Shown: in pieces, positions 33,587-44,417 of the stretch
How positions within the stretch are numbered: position 1 is the stretch's first letter
Layout of the letters: every line of letters starts with the position of its first letter
NCBI GenBank assembly: GCA_905221605.1
Contig: CAJNDS010002847.1
Location: 50,001 to 112,000, forward strand
From: Symbiodinium natans
Lineage: Eukaryota > Sar > Dinophyceae > Suessiales > Symbiodiniaceae
DNA: 62,000 nt
Direction: 5' to 3'
Translations under genes and position numbers: made by a program
The notes under the pieces: generated by a model
What the model was told of the DNA's origin: nothing
The model's input: the letters and a program-made list of their open reading frames with translations, nothing else
Database searches by the model: none

Positions 33587-34540
33587 CTCTTCTGGGCTAC
33601 TAAGGAAGCCAAGGCCCGTACCGACTTGGGCTGGCATTTTGACAGGTCAGCTCTCTTCTTCGCCTGCGCTCGGTGCGATCGCCGTATGGTCGGATTGCTT
33701 TTGGAGTTTGGGGCGGGGAACCACAGCGAAATTGCAAAGATAATGGACGGAGGGACAGAAGTTCATGCCCTTCACCGTCGTCTCTTTGACTTCGACTGCT
33801 TGCGCCTTTTGCTGGAGTCCCGAGCCGGCATTGATGCTGACTATGAGATTCATGAGAAGATGCTCAAGCACATTCTTGGTCCCGAGATTACCTCACTCTG
33901 CATCATCCGTGTTGCCATCTTTCCGTTCGTGCTGCTCCTGCTCACACAGAATGATGAACACAGATTTTGTTGGCAAAACATTCTGTTCCGTTCCTTTGTT
34001 TTGGTTTGGCCCCTCATCCAGCTATCAGTTTGGGCACTTTGGTGCACTATGCACTTCGTATGGAGCAGCATACTTACCAACTGGCACACGGCGCTGGCCA
34101 CGCTGTATGAGGCATGGATGGAGGCTGCATCCGCGTATAAGGCCCTATGTTGGGAACAGCCTGAGTTGGGATTCGTCATGTCCATGGCAAGCTTGTGGCT
34201 TTGCGTGGGCGATGCAGGGGGCGCCTGGTTCTGGGTTCGGGAGCACGTTTTGAAGCGATTGTACCTCTTGTTCCTGTACTTGCGGTATGACTTTGCCCGG
34301 AGACACAGGAGGCAGCTCCTGCGGCGCTGCGTTTCTTTTTGTCTGCGTGACGTTGCTGTAGTATCCTGTTGTGTTCTGCTCGTGCTGTTGGGTTTTCATG
34401 AGTTGCTTTCTATGTGCTGCGCGTGTCTGATGATATACTGTGGAGTTCTCCGTGTTGCGCGTATGATGATGGAAGTCTGCAGCTTCGGCTTCGAAGTTTC
34501 GCTGAAATTTGTCCCGCGATGCTTGCAAAAGAAGACATAA
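33587..34540 (+). CDS. Ubiquitin-like/ankyrin membrane protein, last exon
   Basis: A long open frame (an ATG-led version starts at 33575) that continues ankyrin-like sequence (SALFFACARCDRRMVGLLLE; later LRLLLESRAGIDADYEIHEK) and then hydrophobic segments at about residues 105-124, 137-164 and 258-295 of the ATG-led frame, ending with a basic tail at a TAA. Ordinary codon use and no telomeric repeat inside. The join to the previous exon probably falls near GAAGCCAAG|GCCCG. Product inferred: ubiquitin-like, ankyrin repeats, then membrane-embedded region; molecular role unknown. Confidence 0.72.
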   Translation, partial: LFWATKEAKARTDLGWHFDRSALFFACARCDRRMVGLLLEFGAGNHSEIAKIMDGGTEVHALHRRLFDFDCLRLLLESRAGIDADYEIHEKMLKHILGPEITSLCIIRVAIFPFVLLLLTQNDEHRFCWQNILFRSFVLVWPLIQLSVWALWCTMHFVWSSILTNWHTALATLYEAWMEAASAYKALCWEQPELGFVMSMASLWLCVGDAGGAWFWVREHVLKRLYLLFLYLRYDFARRHRRQLLRRCVSFCLRDVAVVSCCVLLVLLGFHELLSMCCACLMIYCGVLRVARMMMEVCSFGFEVSLKFVPRCLQKKT

Positions 34541-36130
34541 GTTTTAGGGCTTAGGGGTTAGGGCTTAGGGTTTATTGTTTAGGGTTTAGGGTTTAGGGCC
34601 TCAGGGCTGCGTATTGGTAGTATTGGTGAAAGACACTTTGGGATTGTGGCCGCCCTAGAGAATTCAGAGCATCAGGGTAAGCCTAAAATCCGAATCCTTT
34701 GGCCCTCAAACCCTGCGCCTTCAGCCGTGAGACCTCGAGCACTTCAAAACCCTAAACCCTTACCTCCGAAACCCTCAACCCTAACCTCCTAAACCCTAAA
34801 CCCCAACGCCCTAAACCCTAAACCCGTCTCTCCCCCCCTAACCCCCCCAACCCTAAACCCTAAACCCTAAACCCTAAACCCTAAACCCTAAACCCTAAAC
34901 CCTAAACCCTAAACCCTAAACCCTAAACCCTAAACCCTAAACCCTAAACCCCCCGCCCCCCAACGTTCTGCGGACAGGAAGGCCACCTGCCCCCAAAGGC
35001 CCTGGAGGTGCCAACCGGGGGGGGGGGAGGGTTTAGGGTTTAGGGTTTAGGGTTTAGGGTTTAGGGTTTAGGGTTTAGGGTTTAGGGTTTAGGGTTTAGG
35101 GTTTAGGGCTTAGGGCTTAGGGCTTAGGGCTTAGGGCTTAGGGCTTAGGGCTTAGGGTTTGGGGTTTAGGGTTTAGGGTTTAGTAGGGCTGAGGGTTAGG
35201 GTTTCGAGATTAGGGTTTAGGGCTGAGGGCTTAGGGTTGGGGGATTAGAGGGTTGAAGGTTGAAAAGCGGGGAGCGGAGGAAGGTTTGGGCTTTTCGGTG
35301 TTTATAGGGTTTCGAGTTTAGCGTTTATGGTTTGGGGTTGGGGTGTGGGGTTTGGGTTTGGGGTTTTGGGTGTGGGGTTATAGGGTTGAAGGTTGGAGGA
35401 TGTAAGGTGTGAGGGTTTAGGGTTTAGGGTTTATAGGGTTTAGGGTTTAGGGTTTAGGGTTTAGGAGGTTTGGGCTTTTTGGGGCTTTGGGGTTGTAGGG
35501 CTTATAGGGGTTTTGAGATTTGTTTTGGGGGGGCTCCGGGCTCTGCTTCATGGACCCTTTGGGTTCAGGGTTTAGGGTTTAGGGTTTAGGGCCTTCCCCC
35601 CCCCCCCCCCCCCCAAGTTGTGCCAAGCGCCCTGACAAGGCCCCGAGCTGGATTTGAAGTCTGAGGGTTTAGGGTTTGAAGGTTGAGGGTTTAGGAATAA
35701 CCAGGAATAACCCTTGCCTCGGCCCTCTAACAGTCAAATACAGTCTATTGTGCCAAGCATAGCGCAAAAAAGTAGCCCCAGAACTTCTGATCGAGTTTGG
35801 ACCTGGCTCAGCAAGCGAAATCACACCTTGGACCTTGGTTTGTGTTCTTTTCTAGTGCTAGTCATTGTGTTCCTGTTGGTTCTTGTTCATGGCGCCATTG
35901 CTTCGTGCTGGGCTCAAAACTTGGCACCAGAAAAGGCACAATTTTGAGCACAAAAAACTGCACCAGAAAACGGACAATCTTGAGCACACAAAAGGGCACC
36001 AGAAAACTTAATCACAATGATTTCCTAAAGTCCGGGATGTGATCATATGCCATCCTATTTTTTGTTCGATAATACCGAGTGCTTTTGTTTGGTGGTGCTG
36101 ACTGTTAGAGTGGACGGGCAGCAGCCAACT
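34541..36130. other. Telomeric blocks, no clear gene
   Basis: Apart from the micro-exon at 34978, this stretch holds two large opposed telomeric blocks, a poly-C run near 35598 and, at 35700-36050, unique sequence. That unique sequence contains a hydrophobic frame (FLVLVIVFLLVLVHGAIASC) and a three-fold repeat of an AAAANTGCACCAGAAAA-like unit at about 35920-36010. I see no supportable full gene. Confidence 0.5.
34978..35007 (+). CDS. Micro-exon, unknown protein
   Basis: A 30-base, 10-codon island between GCGGACAG and CTGGAG|GTGCC reads EGHLPPKALE, with a canonical GT donor. It sits between a CCCTAAA block of about 95 bases and a TTTAGGG block of about 80 bases. Confidence 0.35.
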
Positions 36131-36134
36131 TAAG

Positions 36135-36253
36135 TATCCCTATGGGTCCATGTACCTGAATAGTATATATTTGGGCCTTAAAGGGGTTCCCATATAGTAG
36201 CTTTAGGGCCCAGGTATATACTATATAGGTACATGGACCCTTAGGGTATGGGA
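36135..36253. mobile_element. MITE-like inverted-repeat element, GGGTCCATGTACC family
   Basis: The left arm TATGGGTCCATGTACCTGAA and the right arm ending ATAGGTACATGGACCCTTAG are inverted copies of about 35 bases around a core of about 45 bases. A related, truncated copy lies at about 8050-8150 (GGGTCCATGTACCTACATAG). No coding capacity. Confidence 0.65.
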
Positions 36254-36551
36254 ACCTAACGAGAACCCCATTTACCCCGAACACACGGCAAGGAAAGAGG
36301 ATGATTGTTGATCGGCTCTCCTGTTTATTTCTTGGGTGTCGGGTCTAGGGCTGAGGCGTCAGAGCCTCGGGCTTAGGATTAAAGATTTACAGGGTTTCGG
36401 TGTTATGCGGTCCAGGGCTCAGGGTTTATGGGGTTTTGGGTAAGGGTTTATGGGACATAGGGTTTATAAGCTTTCGCGTCAAGAGCTCTTGGTAGGCCCT
36501 CGAGAGTGGACCCTACCTAGGGGGCATCCTGTTGGAGTGTGTCCTACCAAG

Positions 36552-36605
36552 GAGCTCGTCGTCGCGAAGCGCCAGCTGGAGGCGCCTTTCGAAAGCGAGC
36601 TTTGA
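36552..36605 (+). CDS. Possible terminal exon, unknown protein
   Basis: After CTACCAAG the frame reads ELVVAKRQLEAPFESEL and stops at TGA (36603-36605), 18 codons in phase 0. Helical and acidic/basic. Could be the last exon of a gene with telomeric introns. Confidence 0.3.
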   Translation, partial: ELVVAKRQLEAPFESEL

Positions 36606-36897
36606 ACCCAAAACCCTAAGCGCTAGACCTTGAATTCCTAAATCTTTTTGCTGTCCTGAGATAGTCTGAGTCCCATCCTTGAATCCTGTAAACCCTAATC
36701 CCTCAAGGCTTAGGCCGCGCCCCGTACGGTGGGGGTTCGGCCCTTAAGCCCCTCGACCTTGCGACCCAGGTCGTTCGCCCGCCTCCCACAGCTCGGAGGT
36801 CGGTAGCGCCCACGTACCGGATCCCGCTCCTCGGGACCAGTCCTGGACCCTTCCTAAAGTAACAACCCTGACGCTGGGGCGTTTCGGGCCCTAAACC

Positions 36898-37176
36898 TTA
36901 AACCCTAAACCCTAAAACCCCCCAAGCTTCCTGGGCCTCTCTGGGCCTCGCCGGCCCTTCTGCCCCCCTTGGCCTCCTTCCTGTTTGGCCTCCCTTGAGC
37001 CCTGTACGTACCCGCCCTGGGCCCGCCTGACCCTTTTTGGAACGAGCCTGGCGACCGTAAGCAATTGACTTGAGGAATAGGTTGGGTGGCTCCTCGGCCT
37101 CCACAATCGGGCCAGAGCTGCTCTTCGCGCCTCTAAAAGCTTTCGAGCTGATTCCGCATCCGAACCTTCGCAGCAT
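36898..37176 (-). CDS. Possible minus-strand coding segment
   Basis: The minus frame reads MLRRFGCGISSKAFRGAKSS and then an acidic patch, followed by a Gly/Arg-rich tail that overlaps the GGCC-rich stretch. The first half is protein-like and the second half may be compositional. No domain is recognised. Confidence 0.3.
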   Translation of the reverse strand: MLRRFGCGISSKAFRGAKSSSGPIVEAEEPPNLFLKSIAYGRQARSKKGQAGPGRVRTGLKGGQTGRRPRGAEGPARPREAQEAWGVLGFRV

Positions 37177-37268
37177 CTACGCCCTACTACAGCAACCCCT
37201 AATCCCTAAGCTCCCAAACCCTCTCTCTAACATATAGTTAAAAACCCTAACGGAGTTTGTGGGCAAGC

Positions 37269-37308
37269 GTCAAAAGTTCGTGGGCTTTTTTGCACACGAA
37301 CTTTTGAC
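37269..37308. repeat. Hairpin-forming inverted repeat
   Basis: GTCAAAAGTTCGTG (37269-37282) and CACGAACTTTTGAC (37295-37308) are perfect complements around a 12-base loop. A third partial copy (GTCAAAAGTTCC) is near 37339. Possibly the relic of a foldback element. Confidence 0.7.
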
Positions 37309-37399
37309 ACCCCAGGGTCCCAAGACTTCGCCGGCAAGTGTCAAAAGTTCCCTAAACCCTAAAGCCTAAACCTTTAACCCTTAACCCTTAAACCCTAAA

Positions 37400-39530
37400 C
37401 CCTAAATCCTAAACCTAGCGACATCTCGCGGTGCGTCGGGTTTAGGGCCTTGTGCCCTTGGGTTGGGCATAGGGTTTAGAGTCCCTTTTGCAAGGGCAAG
37501 GGATTAGGGTTTAGGGTTTCGGGTTTAGGGGTTGAGGGGTTGAGGGGTTTAGGGGTTTAGGGGTTTAGGGGGTTAGGGGTTTAGAGGTTTAGGGGCTTAG
37601 GGGTTTAGGGTTTGGGAGTGTGGGGGTATAGGCCCTACGGGTTGGGGCACATGAGGTTTAAGGCCCTAGGGTTTGGGGCATCGGGTTATGGCCCCAAGGG
37701 GCATACGTCTAGGGGCATAGGTCTTGCCACATACGAACTGAGGGTTTGGGCAAGTATGGAGCCTAGGGTTGATGGATTGAGTGAACGTCTTAATGCTGAG
37801 GGAGTCTGTGGGTGGGTGGGCGCTCGATAAATTGCTTGGCTAGTGAATGCTTGAACTTGAGATGCCGATCCCTAACCCTCTCAACCCTAAACCCTAAGAA
37901 GCCTAAACCCTGAACCCGAAACCCTCCCTGAGTCCCTTCAACTACGCTGGCTCAGGCTCACGTGCTGGCGTACCTCAGCCGGTCTGGAACCCCAGCCCTC
38001 CCGACAGTGGTTTAGGGTTCAGGGGTTTCGGGTTTAGGGGTTTCGGGTTTAGGGTTTAGGGGTTTAGGGGTTTAGGGGTTTAGGGGTCTGTGGCAAGGAC
38101 CTTTATGTTCTATTTGGCCGAGGGCTCTGTTGCCCTTATACGAGATTTAAATCGATTTGAAAAAAAGGGTCAAGGGCTTACTCTGCGCGTTTTCCTTCAC
38201 AGCGTCTCTCGGACTTGTAGCAGCTGTCTTCCTCATCTGTAGCCGTGAGACATGGAACAGAGTCTCGAATGCTGGCCTGCGGTCTCTTTTAGCAGTCTTA
38301 TTGTAAGCAGATAGGGTTTGGGGTTTCGGGTTTAGTGTTTGGATTTGAAGTTTCGGGTTGAGGGTAGGGGGTTTAGGGTTTAGAATTGGGATGCAGGTCG
38401 ACCCTATTTGCTCTCAAGCATTCCGCGCGGCCCCGAAACCCTAAACCTGAAACCCTAAACCCTTGCCTATACCCTAGACCCTTAAGGTCCTGAACTATGG
38501 TCTTTTTGAGCTAGGCACCCCAAAAGAAATGAACTCTTAGGGAACTGCCCCAGTCTCCTGGCACATGACAACGATGTGAGGCTCCGACGATTTTTTGCTT
38601 TAAGGAGGGGGGGGGGGGTAGGGTTTATAGTTTCGGAAATTTACTCTCCTTAAATCCTAACCCTAACTAAGCCCTCAGCACGCGCGTGCTCTCAGACCCT
38701 CAGACCTTTGCTTTGCCTGCCGGGCTTGCTTGGACTGAGGATTACTTTTAGAGTGTTTAGAGTTCGGGGATTCAGGGTTTAGGGCTCATCGGGCCGAAAG
38801 GGTTTGGAGCTTTGTGGCCCAACGAATCATGGATGTCAGGCTATGGTTACCCCCCGAAAAAGACCTTAAACTTCAACATGCATAAGATTTAGGGTTTAGG
38901 GTTCCAGTACCTCAGCCCATGCTTCAAAAAAACGCTCCGGTGAGCGGAACCGCTCTGTCTGGGCATGCCGGCCTCATAAGGCCCGTCAATATAAGGGAGA
39001 GCGTCCCTAAACCCTAGACCCTAGACCTTACGTTTTTGAAGCGCCTGAGCCTTGCAGCCTTTCCGGCTCACCCTGAACCCTAAACCCTAAACCCTAAACC
39101 TTGAATCCTAAACATTGAATTGTAAACCCTAAATCCTAAATCCTAAACCCTCAACCCTAAACCCTAAACCCAGTATTTCTTCTGTGGGTTTAGGGCTTGG
39201 GTTTTAGGAAGCCCTAAGCCCTGAATCCCTAAACCCTGCCTCAGGGGGGCCGAAGAGAATTCCAACAAGGGGGCCGATGTCGGGCCACATGCCGTGGCGG
39301 TTTTTGAAGTAAGTGCTGCACTCTGCTCACTGCTCAGATGTACTCAGCGACGCCTAAGCCGCAGAATTTGCTCGTTTAGGGTTTTCACACGTAGGGCTTG
39401 GGGTTTAATTAGGGTTCAGGGTTTAGGGTTTCAGGTTTAGAGTTTAGGGAGTAACCATCTTATAATAAGGGTACCCTTTTTGGGGTTGCTCGTGTTTATA
39501 GAACCTAAAAAGGGCAACAGGGTACCACTC
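37400..39530. other. Degenerate telomeric sequence with few exon candidates
   Basis: Mostly TTTAGGG and TTAGGGG variants and unique spacers. A possible exon at about 37959-38010 (AHVLAYLSRSGTPALPT between GGCTCAG and CCCGACAG) is the only island I would consider. Open frames at 37612-37830 are repeat-derived. Confidence 0.4.
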
Positions 39531-39537
39531 AGCTACC

Positions 39538-39773
39538 AAGCCTACACCCTCAACCCTCAACCCTAGACCCCCCACTTCCTCAAATCCTCGACACTTAACG
39601 CTGACCCTACAGAACCTGAACCCTAAACCCTAAAGGGCTCAGGGCTTCAGGCCTTAAGCCTACACCCTCAACCCTCAACCCTAGACCCGCCACTTCCTCA
39701 AATCCTCGACACTTAACGCTGACCCTACAGAACCTGAACCCTAAACCCTAAAGGGCTCAGGGCTTCAGGCCTT
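39538..39773 (+). repeat. 118-bp tandem duplication
   Basis: The unit from AAGCCTACACCCTCAACCCT to GGGCTTCAGGCCTT is present at 39538-39655 and 39656-39773 with about one difference. Recent and head-to-tail. Confidence 0.9.
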
Positions 39774-40019
39774 TTGGTTACCATGCGCCCACTCCAACTA
39801 AGATTCCAGGGTTTAGGCACCTTCGTGAAGGATTGGTGCTTGGAGGCTTAAAGTTGTGGGATTGCTCCGGTCTAAGGCTTGGTTTAGGGTTCAGGGCTTA
39901 AGGGCTTCGGGGTTTCGGGTTTAGGGTTTGAGGTTTAGAGTTTAGGGTGTGTGGACTCGTGTGCAGAACCAAGCATCTGACGTCAACATCTTCGAGATCC
40001 AGTGACCAGGAGCTGCCTA

Positions 40020-41560
40020 AAGTTTGCGAAGGTTGCGGCTCGAGAAGAGACAGGCAGACAAAGCGAAGAAACAAAAGAGACAAAAGAAAATTCTTTGAAA
40101 AAAAAGGAAAAGTGCGGAGAGCCAGAGTGTCAAGTGGGATACGGCCTCAAGTAAACAGGGGAAGCGCTGGACAAAAAAAGAAAGTGCCGAGAGTCCGAGA
40201 GCCATGAGAAGCACAAAAGAAGGAAGTGCCGAGAGCCAGACCATCGGGATGCCCTTGTTCTTCGCTGAGGCCTCAGGCACGAAAGCAGAAGAGATAGACA
40301 GACAATGAAGCCTAAGACATGCCACAACAAAAGCAAGTAAGATCTGGAAAGAAGAAAGCGTCAGAGCCGGACTTTGTCGACGGCCTTCTTGGCCTCAGCA
40401 AAAAGCAGAAGAGATAGACAGACGATGAAGCCTATTGCGTGGGACAGCAAAGGAAGGGAAGATGTAAAAAGCAGGAGGTGCTGAGAGCCAGACTTTCAAG
40501 ACGCCAGTCTTCTTAGCTGACACCTCAGGTACAAAAGCAGGAGAGATAGGCAGACGATGAGGCCTGAGGCATGGGACAGCAAAGGCAAGGGAAACGTAAG
40601 CAAGAGAATTGCCGAGGGCCAGACGGTCTGCGACGATGCAACGAGGGGTGAGGTAGCCTAGGCGCACCCGAAAGAAAAGCAACGAGGACACAAGACGTGT
40701 GCCGAGGTAAACAAGAAAGTGTCAAGAGCCAGACTTTGGGGACGGCCTTCTTGGCCTCAGTAAAAAGCAGAAGAGATAGACAGACGATGAAGCATATTGC
40801 GTGGGACAGCAAAGGAAGGGAAGATGTAAAAAGCAGGAGGTGCTGAGAGCCAGACTTTCAAGACGCCAGTCTTCTTAGCTGACACCTCAGGTACAAAAGC
40901 AGGAGAGATAGGCAGACGATGAGGCCTGAGGCATGGGACAGCAAAAGCAAGGGAAACGTAAGCAAGAGAATTGCCGAGGGCCAGACGGTCTGCGACGATG
41001 CACCGAGAGGTGAGGCCTAAGCGCGCCCGAAAGAAAAGCAGCGAGGACACAAGGCGTGCGCCGAGGTAATCAAGAAGGAAGTGTCAAGAGCCAGACTTTG
41101 GGGACAGCCTTCTTAGCCTCAGTTAAAAGCAGAAGTGAGAGACAAACGATGAAGCCTATTGCGTGGGACAGCAAAGAAAAAGAAAACGTAAACAATAGAG
41201 TTACCGAGGGCCAAACAGTCTGCGACGATGCTCCGACGGGTGACGCCTAAGCGCGTCCAAAGGAAAAGCAAGCAGGACAAAAGACGTGAGGCAAAGAGGC
41301 GCCAAGGACATGACGGGCTGGGCTTGCTTCCAGGGCGGAAGCACGACCTTGAAGGAAAAGAAGAACGTAAGCAGAAAAGAGGAGAAGAGATAGACAGACG
41401 ATGAAGCCTAAGGCGTGGGACAGCAACGGAAAAGAAAACATAAGCAAGAGAGTTGCCGAGGGCCAGACAGTGTGCGACGATGTTACAACATGCGACGCCT
41501 AAGCGCATCCAAAAGAAAAGCAAGCAGGACGCAAGACGTAAGGCAAAGAGGCGCCGAGGA
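40020..41560. repeat. Purine-rich long tandem repeat array
   Basis: Units of about 120 bases containing AGAAGAGATAGACAGACGAT, then GAAGCCTA, then GTGGGACAGCAAAGG recur near 40285, 40407, 40530, 40769, 40893, 41130 and 41385. A higher-order period of 362 bases links the copies at 40407 and 40769. The array is free of TTTAGGG. The minus strand is open in several overlapping frames rich in Leu/Ser/Arg (RLHRLSISSAF-like). The array could be a degenerate repeated coding sequence or simple satellite; the strand bias favours satellite. Confidence 0.75.
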
Positions 41561-43128
41561 CATGACCTTCTGGGCTTGCTTGAGGACCCACGGAGGTGGG
41601 TAACATGGTTCTCTGGGCACAAGTGCACCGCAAGGTTTGCAGCCGACCTGAATGCAGCATGATGGTGGAAAGGCAATGATGAAGGTGGAAACGCATACGT
41701 GGAACTTCGACAACAGGCTTTTGGGGGTTTGCCCAATGACGAGGGCACAGCGGTGTTCAAGTGCTACGTTTTCAAAACCATTTCGGACTTCACAAAATAG
41801 TTCCCTCGAGATTGGCGCTGCCAAGGACCCTCGACACAAGCCAGAAGCATCTTCAACGGTAAGCCGCCCCGCAGGGCACAGATCCCTCTCTTCAAGGTTT
41901 AGGGTTCAGGGTTTAGGGTTTAGGGCTTAGACTTAAGGCTTAGAACTTAGGGCTTAGGGTTTAGGGTTTTAAGGTTTAGGGTTTAGTCGATGTAGGGTGA
42001 ATGCTGAGGGCAGAAGTGCTTTAAAGGTGGTGAAGCCTGAGTGCCCCAACCCCCAATACCCAATATTAAACAAACAGAGCCTCTCATCTCTACACGAAAA
42101 CCTTGAAAGCGCCTGTACACCGACTTCTTTCTGAAAAGGCCCTCAAGCTGTGGATGTTGGGGGGGTTTAGGGTTTAGAGTCTTGGGGATTTAGGGTGCAA
42201 GAGTCGGGTTTAGAGGTTTAGGGTGGGCGGTTGAGGGTTTTAAGGGTGAAAGCGTATGCCCTAAACAAACAACCCTGCGCATAAATGGCCCTAAAGTCAA
42301 CCCCTCCAACCCCTGCTTGCTAGCTATAAGGAGAGCAAAACACTTGACCGGAGAAAGGATTTCCAAGGCCTTAGTTTAAGGTCTGGGGCTTCAAGCTAAT
42401 CCGCTACCCTCAGCCTTAAACCCTAAACCCAAATATCCAATCCCTACACATGGGGCTATGTCATGTCAGGCAGCATAGCTCCTGACTATGATCGAGGATA
42501 TTTGAATCAAAATAGGCGGAAATCAGACTTAACTAGTGGACAAAGCCGAAGACCCAAAGCTCCCCAGAGGGCGTCTGAAAGCTTACGCCCCAAAGCCACA
42601 CCTAATCCCGAACCCAAAGAGTCCTGACTAAGCCTCAAGCCCTAAGCCCTAAACCTTAAACCCTAAACCTAAGCCGTACACCCTGTCCGAAACCCTACAT
42701 ACACCACACCGGAGCACTGCCTTAGCTGGTGCTGTCTTGCTTCCTCGCGCGCCAAATTTTATGGGAGAAAAGTGCCCGCTTGGTGTTTATCAGAGGCTTA
42801 GGGTTTAGGCTTTACGGGTTGAGGGTTGAGGGACGGCATTTTGGGTGAGCTCGCAGAGTTCAGGTCCGGGCTGGGAGTAGCTTAGGGCTTAGGGTGGATT
42901 TCTAGGGGCATACTCCGGAGCCCTTAATTTGGGCCCCGTGTCATAAAACCCTTATAAACACAAAGGGGCCCGTCCGAAGTCTTTAAATCCTTTAAGACAA
43001 AGGTGAGGGACCGTTTTCAAGGGCTCACGATTCTAACCTTTTAATTTAGGGCCTTATGGGTTTAGGATTTAGGGTTTAGAGCTTATGCCTTGTATAATGA
43101 AAGCATTAAACATGGGTTCGGCCCCAAG
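41561..43128. other. Mixed unique and telomeric sequence, no clear gene
   Basis: Unique sequence to about 41895 contains a possible exon ending at a GTAAGC site near 41860, but its frame cannot be settled. Beyond it are degenerate telomeric variants, short palindromes and no recognisable protein. Confidence 0.4.
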
Positions 43129-43171
43129 GAGCAGATTGAACTGAAGTCCCAGGACGCAGTAGCCCCCCGAG
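43129..43171 (+). CDS. Micro-exon, unknown protein
   Basis: Between CCCCAAG and CCCCGAG|GATCC the 43-base island reads EQIELKSQDAVAPR. Upstream HGFGPK could be part of the same exon. The apparent donor is GA. Confidence 0.35.
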
Positions 43172-43838
43172 GATCCTGAAACCTGAACCCTAAACTCTAA
43201 TCCTAAACCCTAAACCTTAAACCTTAAACCCTAAGCCCTAAACACTAAACCCTAAACCCTAAGCCCTAAACCCTATAAACCATAAGCTAAGCGCTCCAAA
43301 ACCTGAAAACACCCTCGCGCAAGAAGCGCGGTCCTTGCGAAACGTTGCCTGCGGCCAGCTTTTTGAAAGTGGCCTCCGAAGCCAAAGGGGCGTGGTTTAG
43401 GGCTTAGGGGTTAGGGTTTATGCACTCTGAACCCTGCTCCCCAAACCCTACACCCTAGACCCTAACCCCTAAACCTGCCACCCCCTACCTGACCCAATAC
43501 TGGGTGCTATCTTTAAGGCCTCCTTCAAGAGGGCCGCCGGCCCCTATTCACATGGTGGCTTGAGGTTTTTCGGGCGTTTGGAGCGGTGATTCGGAAGTTC
43601 ACAAACCCCAAGCCCATGCGCATGACCACCGACAAAGGGCACTTAAACAACACACTGACGACAAACGTCAAGAAAGAAAGAAACGCTGAAAATAACACGC
43701 CGAGCCTCTCCCACTGACCCTCCTAACTTAGAAGCTCAAAGACACAGGCGGACGCCATCCGGCCTGCAGTGTTGGATACTCCACCTGCTCAGGGTTGCTG
43801 TCTTGTTTTTTTTGGGTGGGAGGGGGAGAGAAATACAC

Positions 43839-43952
43839 CCAGGGTTTTGCCACATCTTGACTAGCGCTCTGTAGCAAGTCCCAGGCCTCTGGAAGCTTCT
43901 TTGCCCATCTTTCAGCGATCTCCATGTTCAAGGCGATCTGCTTCTCTCTGTC
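43839..43952 (-). CDS. Minus-strand exon, coiled-coil-like protein
   Basis: On the minus strand a 114-base, 38-codon segment runs from AAAACAG to CCCTGG|GTGTAT. It reads DREKQIALNMEIAERWAKKL and then PEAWDLLQSASQDVAKPW, helical and well balanced, with a canonical GT donor and phase 0 at both ends. The acceptor lies at the edge of a TTTAGGG block. Family unknown; it shows that genes on both strands occupy the telomeric domain. Confidence 0.5.
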
Positions 43953-44417
43953 CTGTTTTAGGGTTTAGGGTTTAGGGTTTAGGGTTTAGGGTTTAGGGTA
44001 ACCGTGCGATAAGAGGCAGGAGATTCACGATGAAACTCCGACTCTGCAAGGGCATCAGGGAACCACTTGGTCTCCAAGTTTCTGGCTTCTGATTTCGGCT
44101 CTCAGCCCCCGACCCTAAACTCTAAACGCCGAAACCCTAAATCCGAAACCCTAGCCCTAAACCCTAAACCCTATACCCTAAACCCTAAACCCTCAACCCT
44201 CAGAAGTGGGACTTGAGGGCGCCAGGGCTGGGGCCTTTCGAAGGGTTTTCAAGCTTGGAACTTGGGGGGGGGGTTGGAACTCTTGAGATTCCTTTACGAG
44301 ACCCAATCTTAGGGTTCAGAATTCAGGGTTCAAGGTTCAGGGTTGTGTTCAGGGTTCAGGGTTCAGGGTTCAGGGTTCAGGGTTCAGGGTTTAGGGTTTA
44401 GGGTTTAGGGTTTAGGG

